From positions 1 through 46,952 of the forward strand of contig NZ_VJZP01000032.1 in the NCBI RefSeq assembly GCF_007097265.1: 46,952 bases of DNA, given 5' to 3'. Of the stretch, positions 27,779-37,043 are shown in pieces. Within the stretch, counting starts at the first letter, position 1; each line of letters starts with the position of its first letter. A program made the position numbers and the translations under genes. Source of the stretch: Flavobacterium gawalongense (GTDB taxonomy: Bacteria; Bacteroidota; Bacteroidia; Flavobacteriales; Flavobacteriaceae). The notes under the pieces are model-generated. The model searched no databases, had not been told where the DNA came from, and saw nothing but the letters and a program-made list of their open reading frames with translations.

Positions 27779-29287
27779 ATGAAAACGATGAAATTTAAAT
27801 ATTTATTTATAGCAGTAGCACTGGTTTCCTTAGGTTCTTGTTCTGAGGAGTTTGTTAATGTTACACCAAAAGGTTCTTTTCTTTCAGATAACTATTATGC
27901 TAACGAAGAACAAGCAACGGCAGCTCTGGTTGGAGTATATGATCCAATTAGAAAAAATTCAGGCGGTTTTGAAAATATAATCTCCATGATGAACGCAGGT
28001 TCGGATGACTTCTATGCTGGTGGTGGTGGTTCTACAGATGGAGCAGGAATTCAAGCTTTCTCTACACACACACTTACTTCAACAAATGTAGCGGGAAGTT
28101 TTTGGAACGATCATTACCAAGGAATTTTCAGAGCAAATACTTTGTTGTTAAAATTACCGGATGTTGCTATGCCGGATAATCTAAAAGCCAGATTTGCTGC
28201 AGAGTCAAAAGCGTTACGTGCTATATATTATTTCAATTTGGTACGAATGTTTAAAAACGTTCCATTGCTATTGGATCCTTTAACAGCGACTAATATGTAT
28301 GATGTTGAGCAGGCAGCTCCTGAAGCAGTTTACGCTCAAATTGAAAAAGATTTATTAGAAGCAATAAATGTTTTGCCAACAACCGTTCCAGCTGCCACAG
28401 AATCTGGGCGTCTTACAAGAGGTGCCGCTCAAGCAATGCTCGGGAAAGTATATTTGTATGAAGGCAAAAAAACGGAAGCTGCTGCTGTTTTGGCTCAGGT
28501 AAATGGTACACCAGGCGCAACAAATCAATACGGCAATAAATTGTTGTCTAACTTTAATGATTTATGGGTTGTTGCCAATAAATTTAATACAGAGTCAATT
28601 ATAGAAGTGTCACACACAAGTGCTGGTAATTCTGATTGGTGGTTTTGGGGTTCAGGTAGAGACGAAGGAAATTCATTAAATGTTATGGTAGGTCCTAGAA
28701 GTTATTCGAGACCATCAGGCTCTACCGCTCCGGACTTACCTTCAGGATGGAGTTTCAATGTTATTACACAAGATTTATATGATGCCATTAAATTAGATCC
28801 AAGATTTGGAGCAACAGTATTTGACCTTAAAGCCTTAAAAGCGGCAGGTCAGGCAGATTATATTGGTGGATATCAAGATACAGGATATTTCTTGAATAAA
28901 TTTCTTCCAAGAAAAACGGATGTTCGAACTGGTGGTGGAGCAGCAGAGTTAAATTACAAACAGAATACGTATGTGATTAGGCTTGCTGACACCTATTTAA
29001 TGGAAGCTGAAGCATTAGGTTCAGGAGCAAGAGCGCAAGCATTGCTTGATGCGGTAAGAGCAAGAGTTGGTTTGCCATCTGTCCCGGTTACACTTGCAGC
29101 TATTAAAAACGAAAGAAGAATGGAACTTGCTGGCGAAGGACATAGATTCTTTGATTTAGTAAGATGGGGTGATGCCGCTACTAAATTAGCAAACAGAGGT
29201 TTTGTAGCAGGTAAAGATGAAGTTTTTCCTATACCAACCAGAGAGCTTCAAGGGACCAAATTGAAACAAAACCCAGGGTATAATTAA
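27779..29287 (+). CDS. susD: SusD/RagB family glycan-binding outer membrane lipoprotein
   Basis: A 502-residue surface lipoprotein that closes over the paired SusC and binds the oligosaccharide. Signal peptide with a SLGSC lipobox and Cys21 as lipidation site. The N-terminal SusD-like region has SFLSDNYYANEEQATAALVG; the TPR-rich middle has LRAIYYFNLVRMFKNVPL; and the C-terminal RagB part has LADTYLMEAEAL, ERRMELAGEGHRFFDLVRWG and FPIPTREL. All are typical of the family. It lies 14 bases after susC and 14 bases before the surface binding protein gene. Confidence 0.95.
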   Translation: MKTMKFKYLFIAVALVSLGSCSEEFVNVTPKGSFLSDNYYANEEQATAALVGVYDPIRKNSGGFENIISMMNAGSDDFYAGGGGSTDGAGIQAFSTHTLTSTNVAGSFWNDHYQGIFRANTLLLKLPDVAMPDNLKARFAAESKALRAIYYFNLVRMFKNVPLLLDPLTATNMYDVEQAAPEAVYAQIEKDLLEAINVLPTTVPAATESGRLTRGAAQAMLGKVYLYEGKKTEAAAVLAQVNGTPGATNQYGNKLLSNFNDLWVVANKFNTESIIEVSHTSAGNSDWWFWGSGRDEGNSLNVMVGPRSYSRPSGSTAPDLPSGWSFNVITQDLYDAIKLDPRFGATVFDLKALKAAGQADYIGGYQDTGYFLNKFLPRKTDVRTGGGAAELNYKQNTYVIRLADTYLMEAEALGSGARAQALLDAVRARVGLPSVPVTLAAIKNERRMELAGEGHRFFDLVRWGDAATKLANRGFVAGKDEVFPIPTRELQGTKLKQNPGYN

Positions 29288-29301
29288 TAAAAGATAAAAT
29301 T

Positions 29302-30177
29302 ATGAAAAAGATAAATAGGGGATTTTTAGATAAAATTGCAATAATAGTAATTTCACTAATTCTATTTTCAGGTTGTCAAACTGAAGACATAGGTGATGGG
29401 AATGGTCTTAGTACAGATGGGTTAAATTCTGAGTTCACAATAACTCAAGGGTCTAATGCGAATACTTTTAATTTAACGTCTAACCCAAATCCAACGGATT
29501 TTGTGTTTCATTATTGGAATGTTGATGATGGTGCTGGTTCGGCTGCGGGAACTGCTAATGAATCTTTGTTCTTGCCAGATGTTGGGACCTATACTATTAC
29601 ACATAATGTTTTTGGTAAGGGCGGCAGTGGACCAGCTCCAGCAGTTAAGACTATTACTGTTACCACACCAGATCTTATTTCAGGAAATTTAGTTCAAGGG
29701 GGTAAATTAGACACGGCTTCAGATATAAGCAAATGGACAGTTTTAAACATAAGTGCATCAGGAACCTCTTGGGCTTTTGCAAATGGTAAAACAACAGTTA
29801 CAGGTGGCGGTTGGAATCAGCAAGGATTCTATCAGGCTATTAGTGTAGTTTCTGGTAGAACATATAAAGTTGATATGGTGTGCTCTTCTACAAGTGGTGT
29901 GTCAAACACATGGTTTGAAGTTTTTGTATCTCCAATAATTCCAACACAAAACAGCGATTATTCTGCCGGAGGAAAAATACGTTCGATAAATACTTGGGCA
30001 GGTTGTGGTGCATCTGCATTTTCTGGAAAAATATCAAGCGTTGGATGTGGTGGTGCAGATAATGTTGGGACTTATACCGCTACTGCTACAGGAACAGTTT
30101 ATTTGGTTATTAAATGTGGTGGTGAAAATCTTAAAGATGGAATCTCCGTTGATAATATTGAGTTAAGAGGAATATAA
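29302..30177 (+). CDS. Surface glycan-binding lipoprotein with PKD-like and C-terminal carbohydrate-binding-like domain
   Basis: A 291-residue lipoprotein in the position of a SusE/F or surface glycan-binding protein. Lipobox LFSGC with Cys25, followed by acidic residues, a known surface-export trait in Bacteroidota. Residues about 40-125 resemble a PKD domain (VFHYWNVDDG, GTYTITHNVFGKGGSG). Residues about 130-291 look like a beta-sandwich carbohydrate-binding module of the CBM4/9/22 type (SKWTVLNIS, GWNQQGFYQAISVVSGRTYKV, ISVDNIELRG). No catalytic motif is seen. Binding of beta-glucan at the surface is inferred from position. Confidence 0.75.
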   Translation: MKKINRGFLDKIAIIVISLILFSGCQTEDIGDGNGLSTDGLNSEFTITQGSNANTFNLTSNPNPTDFVFHYWNVDDGAGSAAGTANESLFLPDVGTYTITHNVFGKGGSGPAPAVKTITVTTPDLISGNLVQGGKLDTASDISKWTVLNISASGTSWAFANGKTTVTGGGWNQQGFYQAISVVSGRTYKVDMVCSSTSGVSNTWFEVFVSPIIPTQNSDYSAGGKIRSINTWAGCGASAFSGKISSVGCGGADNVGTYTATATGTVYLVIKCGGENLKDGISVDNIELRGI

Positions 30178-30185
30178 ATAAGCTT

Positions 30186-30224
30186 AATTTAAGCTTCTAT
30201 AATTTTATAGAAGCTTAAATTTTT
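30186..30224 (+). terminator. Intra-operon hairpin/attenuator before the GH16 gene
   Basis: A perfect 17-bp stem (30186-30202 with 30205-30221; a few central pairs must open to form the loop) followed by a T run. It lies 9 bases after the binding-protein stop and 25 bases before the GH16 start. It could end part of the transcription so that susCD mRNA exceeds enzyme mRNA, or protect the 3' end of a processed transcript. Confidence 0.7.
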
Positions 30225-30248
30225 TAAATCTTGACATGAAAAATAACC

Positions 30249-31307
30249 ATGAAAGTATTCATAAATTTTACTGCTTTGGTTGGGATTTTTTTATTGCTTT
30301 CTTGCAGTAGTATTGATCGCAATAGCGGGGAGGGGACAGTGACAAAACCTTCGAATTTTTTGATTTCAGCAGCGATTGTTGGTGGAAACGCACAAAACCC
30401 AAACGGCAATGGGAGCGGAACAGTAAATTTTAGCATCAGTGCAACTAATGCGACTTCCTATAAAATTTTACTTGGTAACGGTGAAACCAAAGAGCTGACA
30501 AATGGAAATTTTACTTACACCTATACAACATCGGGTACAAACACCTATGTTATATATGTGTCTGCATACAATTCAGGACAGTTTGTTTCTTCGACTCTTT
30601 CATTAACAGTTTTCGTAGGGTCTTCTTTAGTTTGGTCAGATGAATTTAACGTTGACGGAGCACCTGATAGTGCAAAATGGGGTTGTGATTTAGGTTCTGG
30701 AGGTTGGGGAAATAACGAATCCCAATATTACACGAACAGGCCAGAAAATGTAATTGTTCAAGATGGTTTGTTAAAAATTAAAACGCTAAAAGAAAGTTTT
30801 AGTGGAAGCAATTATACTTCGGCTAGAATTCTTACAAAAGATAAATTTTCTTTCAAATACGGAAGAGTAGAAATTAACGCAAAACTGCCTGCTGGTGGTG
30901 GAACATGGCCTGCTTTATGGATGTTAGGAAGTAATATAAGTTCTGCCGGTTGGCCTGCTTGTGGAGAAATTGATATTATGGAACACGTTGGTAACAGCCT
31001 TAATAAAGTTCATGGTTCCTTACATTCTCCGGGGCGCTCAGGAAATACACCAGACACCAGTACTGTTATGGTTCCTGATGCTACAACAGAGTTTCATATT
31101 TATGCCGTAGATTGGTCAGCTACGTCAATTAAGTTTTACGTTGATAATCAGTTATTTTATACTTTTACAAATACAGCTAGTTTTCCTTTTAATCAGGATT
31201 TTTTCCTGATTATAAACTGTGCGATGGGTGGTAATTTTGGAGGAACGATCAATCCTGGTTTTACTTCTTCGACTTTTGAGATAGATTATGTTAGAGTTTA
31301 TAATTAA
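30249..31307 (+). CDS. GH16 family endo-beta-glucanase lipoprotein (laminarinase-like)
   Basis: A 352-residue lipoprotein (lipobox LLLSC, Cys19), so probably on the outer membrane. After a PKD-like domain (about 35-125) comes a GH16 jelly roll (about 128-352). The catalytic signature GEIDIMEHVG is complete: Glu240 nucleophile, Asp242, Glu245 acid/base. Other family marks are NNESQYYTNRPENV, FKYGRVEINAKLP, WPALWMLG and FEIDYVRVYN at the end. The intact E-x-D-x-x-E form with a Met bulge is typical of laminarinase-type members that cut beta-1,3-glucans. It probably starts degradation at the surface. Exact linkage preference is inference. Confidence 0.92.
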   Translation: MKVFINFTALVGIFLLLSCSSIDRNSGEGTVTKPSNFLISAAIVGGNAQNPNGNGSGTVNFSISATNATSYKILLGNGETKELTNGNFTYTYTTSGTNTYVIYVSAYNSGQFVSSTLSLTVFVGSSLVWSDEFNVDGAPDSAKWGCDLGSGGWGNNESQYYTNRPENVIVQDGLLKIKTLKESFSGSNYTSARILTKDKFSFKYGRVEINAKLPAGGGTWPALWMLGSNISSAGWPACGEIDIMEHVGNSLNKVHGSLHSPGRSGNTPDTSTVMVPDATTEFHIYAVDWSATSIKFYVDNQLFYTFTNTASFPFNQDFFLIINCAMGGNFGGTINPGFTSSTFEIDYVRVYN

Positions 31308-31327
31308 TGTGTTTTTGTTTAGTTAGG

Positions 31328-31377
31328 TCTTCATTAAGGGCTTCTATTTGTAAGTTGGATAGAAGCTCTAATGAAGA
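31328..31377 (+). other. Long hairpin between GH16 and EEP genes
   Basis: TCTTCATTA (31328-31336) pairs with TAATGAAGA (31369-31377), and inside it GCTTCTAT (31340-31347) pairs with ATAGAAGC (31359-31366). There is no T run, so it looks like an RNA processing or stability element rather than a terminator. The inner stem has the same sequence as the hairpin on the other side of GH16 at 30186-30224. Confidence 0.65.
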
Positions 31378-31399
31378 ATATTAATTTAAAAATAAAATA

Positions 31400-32245
31400 A
31401 TGAAGCAGTCAAAAAAAATAATTAGTTCGATAATTTTAATCCTAATGGCCATGTTTTCTAATGCTCAGTCATTAAAAGTGATGACTTATAATATTCGCTT
31501 AGATGTTGCAAGTGATGGAGAAAATGATTGGAGCCACCGCAAAGATTATTTCGCCTCTCAAGTTCAATTTTACGAACCAGATATTTTTGGAGTACAAGAA
31601 GCAAGGCCCAATCAGGTTATTGATATTGTAACTTCACTTTTGCAATATAATAATGTAGGCATTGGAAGAGACGGAATAGGACAAGGGGAATCGTCTACTA
31701 TTTTTTATAAAAAAGAAAGATTTAGAGTGAAAGAAAGCAATACGTTCTGGCTTTCTGAAACTCCATATATCATTTCCAAAGGATGGGATGCTGCTTACAA
31801 CAGAGTTTGTACCTATGCACTTTTCAGAGATTTGAAAACAAAAAAAATGTTTTGGGTTTTTAATACACATTTGGATCACATTGGTGTCGAAGCCAGAACC
31901 AAAGGGATACAGCTTATTCTTTCGAAAATAAAGGAACTAAATACTAAAAATTATCCCGTAATTTTCATGGGAGATTTAAATTCAGAACCCGATGAAGAAA
32001 GAATAATTGCACTTAAAAAAGTGATGGATGATACGAGAGAAGTTTCACAAGAGAAGGCTTTTGGGCCTTCAGGAACTTTCAACAATTTTAAACACAACGA
32101 ACCCGTAACCAAATTGATAGATTATATTTTTATTTCGAAGAATAGTATTTTTAAAGTAAAAAAATATGCCATTTTGAGTGATTCAAAAGATTTGAGATAC
32201 CCATCAGATCACTTGCCGGTCTATGTTGAAATAAACTTTAAATAA
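31400..32245 (+). CDS. Secreted endonuclease/exonuclease/phosphatase (EEP) family hydrolase
   Basis: A 281-residue exported metal-dependent hydrolase of the EEP (DNase I-like) fold. Signal peptide (about 1-23, ending SNAQ). The EEP active-site motifs are all present in order: TYNIRLD, GVQEA (metal Glu), NTHLDHIG, GDLNSEPD, LIDYIFIS and YPSDHLPVYVEI (catalytic Asp-His). It is therefore probably active on a phosphodiester or phosphomonoester in the periplasm or outside. It sits inside the glucan operon between GH16 and GH30, with a 4-base gap before the next frame opens. Such genes recur in Bacteroidota utilisation loci, but the substrate is not established; nuclease activity is an alternative. 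Confidence 0.85.
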   Translation: MKQSKKIISSIILILMAMFSNAQSLKVMTYNIRLDVASDGENDWSHRKDYFASQVQFYEPDIFGVQEARPNQVIDIVTSLLQYNNVGIGRDGIGQGESSTIFYKKERFRVKESNTFWLSETPYIISKGWDAAYNRVCTYALFRDLKTKKMFWVFNTHLDHIGVEARTKGIQLILSKIKELNTKNYPVIFMGDLNSEPDEERIIALKKVMDDTREVSQEKAFGPSGTFNNFKHNEPVTKLIDYIFISKNSIFKVKKYAILSDSKDLRYPSDHLPVYVEINFK

Positions 32246-32270
32246 AAATTTGAATTATATAAAATATACC

Positions 32271-33704
32271 ATGAAAATTTTCATCTTACTAACCTTGTCA
32301 GTCATGCTGTCAAAATGTTCTCCGTCTGGCGATACGGTTAATCCAACCCCAACTCCAGTTCCGCCGGTAGTTACAAATGAAATGGATTTTTGGTTGACAA
32401 AAGGGAATCAGAGTGTAACACTTCAAAAACAAACATCAATTTTAGCATTTGGTACTGCCTATAATAATTACTCCAATATTGAGGTTGATGATTCCAAAAC
32501 ATTTCAAACTATTGATGGTTTTGGATATACCTTAACGGGAGGAAGTACGCAGGTTATTAATCAATTAAATGCCAAAAAGAGACAAGAATTATTAAAAGAA
32601 TTGTTTGGTGCCAATGATAATTCAATTGCTATCAGTTATCTAAGAATAAGTATTGGTGCTTCAGATTTGAATGCAACGCTATTTACTTATAATGATTTGC
32701 CCAGCGGTCAAACAGACGTGAATCTGGACAATTTTAGTTTAGCTCCTGATAAAAATGATTTGATTCCAATGCTAAAAGAGATCGTGGCCATCAATCCAAA
32801 TATTAAAATCATGGCAACTCCATGGTCACCACCAGTTTGGATGAAAGACAATAATGGTTTCGTAGGAGGAAGTTTGAAACCGGAGTATTACGGAGTTTAT
32901 GCTCAATATTTTGTGAAATACATCCAGACAATGAAAGCCGAAGGGATTACTATTGATGCCATTACGCCTCAAAATGAACCTTTACATCCGGGTAATAATC
33001 CAAGTATGTTGATGATTGCATTGCATCAGGCCGATTTTATAAAAAATCATTTAGGTCCCGCTTTCAAAGCTGCAAATTTGACAACAAAAATTGTGGCGTA
33101 CGACCATAATTGCAACAAACCGGAATATCCTATTGCAGTGCTGAATGATCCTGCAGCGAATCCTTATGTTGACGGTTCTGCATTTCATTTGTATGAAGGG
33201 GATATAAGCGCTTTATCTACAGTTCACAATGCTTTCCCAAATAAAAACATCTATTTTACGGAGCAATACACGTCTTCTACAGGAACTTTTGATGGCGATT
33301 TGAAATGGCATGTCAAAAATATAATTATTGGTTCCATGAGAAATTGGAGTAAAACAGCATTGGAATGGAACTTAGCAAATAATGCTTTTTTTGGACCAAA
33401 CACTCCAGGCGGTTGTACTACTTGCAAAGGAGCACTAACCATAAATAGCAGTGATAGTTTTACCAGAAATGTAGGGTATTATATCATTGCGCATGCCTCT
33501 AAATTTGTTCCTGCAGGTTCAGTTAGAATTGCGAGTAACCATAGTGGCAATTTAAACAATGTGGCTTTTAAAACGCCTAGTGGGAAAAAAGTTTTAATTG
33601 TTGAAAATGATGGAAACACATCCGAAATTTTTAACATTAAATACAATGGGAATTGGGTTACAACTTCATTAGAGGCGGGTTCGGTAGGAACCTATATCTG
33701 GTAA
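32271..33704 (+). CDS. GH30 family glycosidase, lipoprotein (probable beta-1,6-glucanase)
   Basis: A 477-residue lipoprotein from ATG 32271, whose signal peptide ends MLSKC with Cys16. An in-frame TTG at 32250 would add seven residues and is less likely. A Pro/Thr linker leads into the (beta/alpha)8 barrel: DGFGYTLTGGS, ATPWSPPVWMKDN, then PQNEP with acid/base Glu236 and FTEQY with nucleophile Glu331, and a beta-sandwich at the end. The motifs fit GH30 enzymes of the glucosylceramidase-like type, which in Bacteroidota glucan loci often cut beta-1,6-glucose links. It is followed 28 bases later by a second GH30. Confidence 0.88.
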   Translation: MKIFILLTLSVMLSKCSPSGDTVNPTPTPVPPVVTNEMDFWLTKGNQSVTLQKQTSILAFGTAYNNYSNIEVDDSKTFQTIDGFGYTLTGGSTQVINQLNAKKRQELLKELFGANDNSIAISYLRISIGASDLNATLFTYNDLPSGQTDVNLDNFSLAPDKNDLIPMLKEIVAINPNIKIMATPWSPPVWMKDNNGFVGGSLKPEYYGVYAQYFVKYIQTMKAEGITIDAITPQNEPLHPGNNPSMLMIALHQADFIKNHLGPAFKAANLTTKIVAYDHNCNKPEYPIAVLNDPAANPYVDGSAFHLYEGDISALSTVHNAFPNKNIYFTEQYTSSTGTFDGDLKWHVKNIIIGSMRNWSKTALEWNLANNAFFGPNTPGGCTTCKGALTINSSDSFTRNVGYYIIAHASKFVPAGSVRIASNHSGNLNNVAFKTPSGKKVLIVENDGNTSEIFNIKYNGNWVTTSLEAGSVGTYIW

Positions 33705-33732
33705 AATAATATCTATACATAATACTTACATC

Positions 33733-35190
33733 ATGAAAAAAATAACAACAATAGCCCTTTTAGCAGTGACTTTTTTGGCTTTTTCGCAGCAAAAAAATAA
33801 AACGAAACTACTGTCTTTTTCTACAAAAGACAAAACAGTTACCGTTTACACTACAGCAGAAAATACTAAATTAAGATTAACACAAACGGATAAATTGGGT
33901 TTTGGAACTTCAAAACAACCGTTGGAAACGGAGATTTCTGTTTTTGTAGAACCTAAAAAAACGTTCCAAACCTTTATGGGAATTGGCGGAGCAATAACAG
34001 ATGCCAGTGCTGAGGTTTTTGCAAAATTGACAAAAGACAAGCAACAAGAACTTATTAATGCCTACTATGATAAAGAAAAAGGAATAGGCTATTCATTGCT
34101 AAGAACAACCATTCATAGTTCTGATTTTAGTAGTGGAAGTTATACCTATATCGAAGAAGGGGATAAAAATTTGAAGACTTTCAACATTGACCACGACAGG
34201 CAATATCGCATTCCAATGCTCAAAGAAGCCATAAAAACAGCTGGCGGGAAATTATTACTTTATGTTTCGCCATGGAGTCCTCCCGCTTTCATGAAAAGCA
34301 ATGGCAGCATGCTAAAAGGAGGAACTTTACTTCCGGAATATTACCAAACGTGGGCGAATTATTACACGAAATTTATCAAAGCCTATGAAAAAGAGGGAAT
34401 GCCAATTTGGGGATTGACTGTTCAAAACGAACCTATGGCAACTCAAACTTGGGAATCTTGCGTTTTTACCGCTGAAGCCGAGAGAGATTTCTTGAAAAAA
34501 TTCCTTGGACCAACAATGAAAAAAGAAGGTTTGGGAGATAAAAAAATTGTGGTTTGGGATCACAATCGTGATTTGATGAATCAGAGAGCAAATGTTATCT
34601 TCTCAGATCCGGAAGCTTCAAAATATGCTTGGGGAATGGGATTTCATTGGTACGAAACTTGGGCAGGTGGAACACAAATGTTTGATAATGTTCGAAAAGT
34701 TCACGAGGCTTATCCATCTAAAAACTTATTGTTTACCGAAGGATGTATAGAAAAATTTGATACTAAAAAATACCAATTCTGGGCAAACGGCGAACGATAT
34801 GGAATTTCTATGATTAATGATTTCAATAATGGAACGGTGGGTTGGACGGATTGGAACATCCTTTTAGACCAAAACGGAGGCCCGAATCACGTAGGGAATT
34901 TTTGTTTCGCACCAATCCATGCAGATACCAATTCGGGAGAATTAATCTATACACCGAGCTATTATTATATTGGACATTTCTCGAAATTTATTCGTCCTGA
35001 TGCCAAAAGAGTCAGTACAGCTGTGAGCAGAAGTAGTTTGTTAAGTACTTCATTCCTGAATACAGACGGGAAAATGGTCACTGTGGTGATGAACCAGTCT
35101 GATAAGGAGGTAACGTATAATTTAATCATTGCTTCAGAGAAAACGGTTGTTGTAATTCCGGCTCACGGGATCCAATCTTTGGTTTATTAA
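33733..35190 (+). CDS. GH30 family glycosidase, periplasmic (glucosylceramidase-like)
   Basis: A 485-residue exported enzyme with an ordinary signal peptide (about 1-18, FLAFSQQ), so probably periplasmic, unlike the lipoprotein GH30 before it. Barrel motifs: GIGGAITDASAEVF, YSLLRTTIHSSDFS, VSPWSPPAFMKSNG, VQNEP with acid/base Glu233, and FTEGC with nucleophile Glu336, then WNILLDQNGGPNHVGNFC and a C-terminal sandwich. The conserved layout resembles glucosylceramidase/beta-1,6-glucanase members of GH30. The two GH30 copies differ throughout, so this is an old duplication or a split of roles between surface and periplasm (inference). Confidence 0.9.
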   Translation: MKKITTIALLAVTFLAFSQQKNKTKLLSFSTKDKTVTVYTTAENTKLRLTQTDKLGFGTSKQPLETEISVFVEPKKTFQTFMGIGGAITDASAEVFAKLTKDKQQELINAYYDKEKGIGYSLLRTTIHSSDFSSGSYTYIEEGDKNLKTFNIDHDRQYRIPMLKEAIKTAGGKLLLYVSPWSPPAFMKSNGSMLKGGTLLPEYYQTWANYYTKFIKAYEKEGMPIWGLTVQNEPMATQTWESCVFTAEAERDFLKKFLGPTMKKEGLGDKKIVVWDHNRDLMNQRANVIFSDPEASKYAWGMGFHWYETWAGGTQMFDNVRKVHEAYPSKNLLFTEGCIEKFDTKKYQFWANGERYGISMINDFNNGTVGWTDWNILLDQNGGPNHVGNFCFAPIHADTNSGELIYTPSYYYIGHFSKFIRPDAKRVSTAVSRSSLLSTSFLNTDGKMVTVVMNQSDKEVTYNLIIASEKTVVVIPAHGIQSLVY

Positions 35191-35223
35191 ATTATAAACG
35201 GGTTGGTTTTAAAAATATAAAGT

Positions 35224-36976
35224 ATGAAAAAAATAGTTTTAATAGTCTTTATTTCTTTTTCAGTTGCCTCGTTCGGACAAGGTTTTTTACATAGAAATGG
35301 ACAAGAAATTGTCGATGGAAATGGAAAAAACATTGTATTACGCGGTTTGGGGTTGGGTGGATGGATGGATGGTTCAGGAAGGCTATATGCTTCAAACAAG
35401 TGAATTTGCAGGTTCCCAACATGTAATTAAGCAGAAGATAACGGATTTAATTGGTGCTAAAAACACAGAAGAATTTTATGATGCTTATAAAGCAAACGGA
35501 ATAACAAAGAGAGATGTCGATTCATTGGCGGCTTGGGGTTTTAACTCCGTTCGACTGCCGATGCATTACAACTTGTATACACTGCCCATTGAGCAAGAAA
35601 CAGTTTCAGGCCAGAATACTTGGTTGGAAGAAGGTTTCAAAATGACAGATGATTTATTGAAATGGTGTGCTGCCAATAAAATATACCTGATTTTAGATTT
35701 ACATGCAGCTCCCGGAGGTCAGGGAAAAGATGCCAATATATCCGATTATGATGCTACAAAACTATCGCTTTGGGAAAGTACCGCAAATCAGGATAAAATG
35801 GTCGCGCTTTGGGAAAAGTTGGCTTTGCGTTACAAAGATAATCCTTGGATTGGAGCCTATGATATCATCAATGAGCCCAATTGGAATTTTACGGGAACGA
35901 ATCAAAATGGTTGTGACGAAACTTCGAATGCGCCTTTAAGAGCTTTACAAGTTAGAGTTACAAAAGCAATAAGAGCTATCGATACGAATCACTTAATTTT
36001 TATCGAAGGCAATTGTTGGGGGAATAATTACAATGGCATGTTTCCGCTTTGGGATGAAAATATGGCGTTGAGTTTTCACAAATACTGGAACGATAATGAT
36101 GTGGCTTCCATACAAAACATGTTGAATTTCAGAACCCAATATAATGTGCCGATTTGGCTGGGTGAAAGTGGTGAAAATTCTAATGTATGGTTTAAGGAAG
36201 CAATCTCTTTGGTAGAATCCAATACTATAGGTTGGGCTTTTTGGCCAATGAAAAAAATTGAAAATTTAGCTGGAGTTACTTCGGTTACAAAAACACCGGA
36301 ATACGAGCAATTATTAGAGTATTGGAAAAACGGAGGGAAAAAGCCAACAGTAGCTTTTGCAAAAAAAGCGTTAATACAAATTGCCCGAAACTTCAAAATG
36401 GAAAAGCTAACCATCAGATACGATGTTATTGATGCCATGTTCCGACAAATCCAGACAACTGATGCTAAAAAATACAAAAACCATCCACTGCCAGGGAAAG
36501 TATTCGCAACAGAATATGATTTAGGACAAAATGGATATGCTTATTTTGATAAAGATGTCGCCAATTATGATGGGACTAAATTTACCAAGTGGAACAAAGG
36601 GGGAGTCATGAGAAATGACGGCGTCGACATTGAATCTTGTAATGATAAAAGTACTAATGGTTTTCATGTTGCGTTTATTGGAGATGGCGAATGGTTGCAA
36701 TACACATTTGATTTAAATACAGAGCACACATTTGATGTTGCTATTCGGTATTCCAGTGATGTAGCTGGAGGGAAGCTTTTCCTTAAAGATGAAAACGGGC
36801 AACTTTCTGAAACCATTACAATTCCTTCTTCTGGAGGAATAAATAATTGGCAAACGGTGACTTTGAAAAATGTGGTTTTAAAAAGAGGAACCAATACAAT
36901 CAAAGTCTATTTCGAAAAAGGGAATTTCAATTTGAACTTTTTAGAATTTAAAAAACCAAGCGGGTTAAAAAAATAA
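35224..36976 (+). pseudogene. GH5 family glycosidase with C-terminal CBM6, frameshifted by a TGGA repeat
   Basis: Frame one opens at ATG 35224 with a signal peptide (IVFISFSVASFGQ) and a normal GH5 N-terminus (LHRNGQEIVDGNGKNIVLRG) but stops at 35401. The enzyme continues one frame over, from about 35369 (WMVQEGYMLQTSEFAG) to 36976. Removing one 4-base unit of the TGGA repeat at 35358-35372 joins both parts into GLGLGGWMVQEGYM and gives a 582-residue protein. In that form the acid/base would be Glu216 (IINEPNW) and the nucleophile Glu313 (WLGESGE); residues about 422-578 form a CBM6-like domain. Apart from this the gene is intact, so the break is recent, switchable or a sequencing error. As read, no exported enzyme is made. 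Confidence 0.87.
35358..35372 (+). repeat. TGGA tetranucleotide repeat at the GH5 frameshift
   Basis: Three full TGGA units plus TGG. A two-unit version would put the gene in frame; the third unit shifts it. Short tandem repeats like this gain and lose units by slipped-strand mispairing. Confidence 0.85.
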
Positions 36977-37043
36977 AAGAATGTTTCCTAATTTTTCGAT
37001 TATGAAATAAATGAATTTGATTTAAAAAAAACAGTATTTAGAA

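Noticed and set aside
32250..32270. TTG start for the first GH30 gene
   Set aside because: The ATG at 32271 gives a compact lipoprotein signal; the TTG version only adds a short extension right after the EEP stop.
35264..35368. GH5 gene starting at TTG 35264 as an intact shorter protein
   Set aside because: The first 35 residues of that frame are out-of-frame translation of the real signal peptide and N-terminus, which are clear in the frame from 35224. The protein would also lack export.
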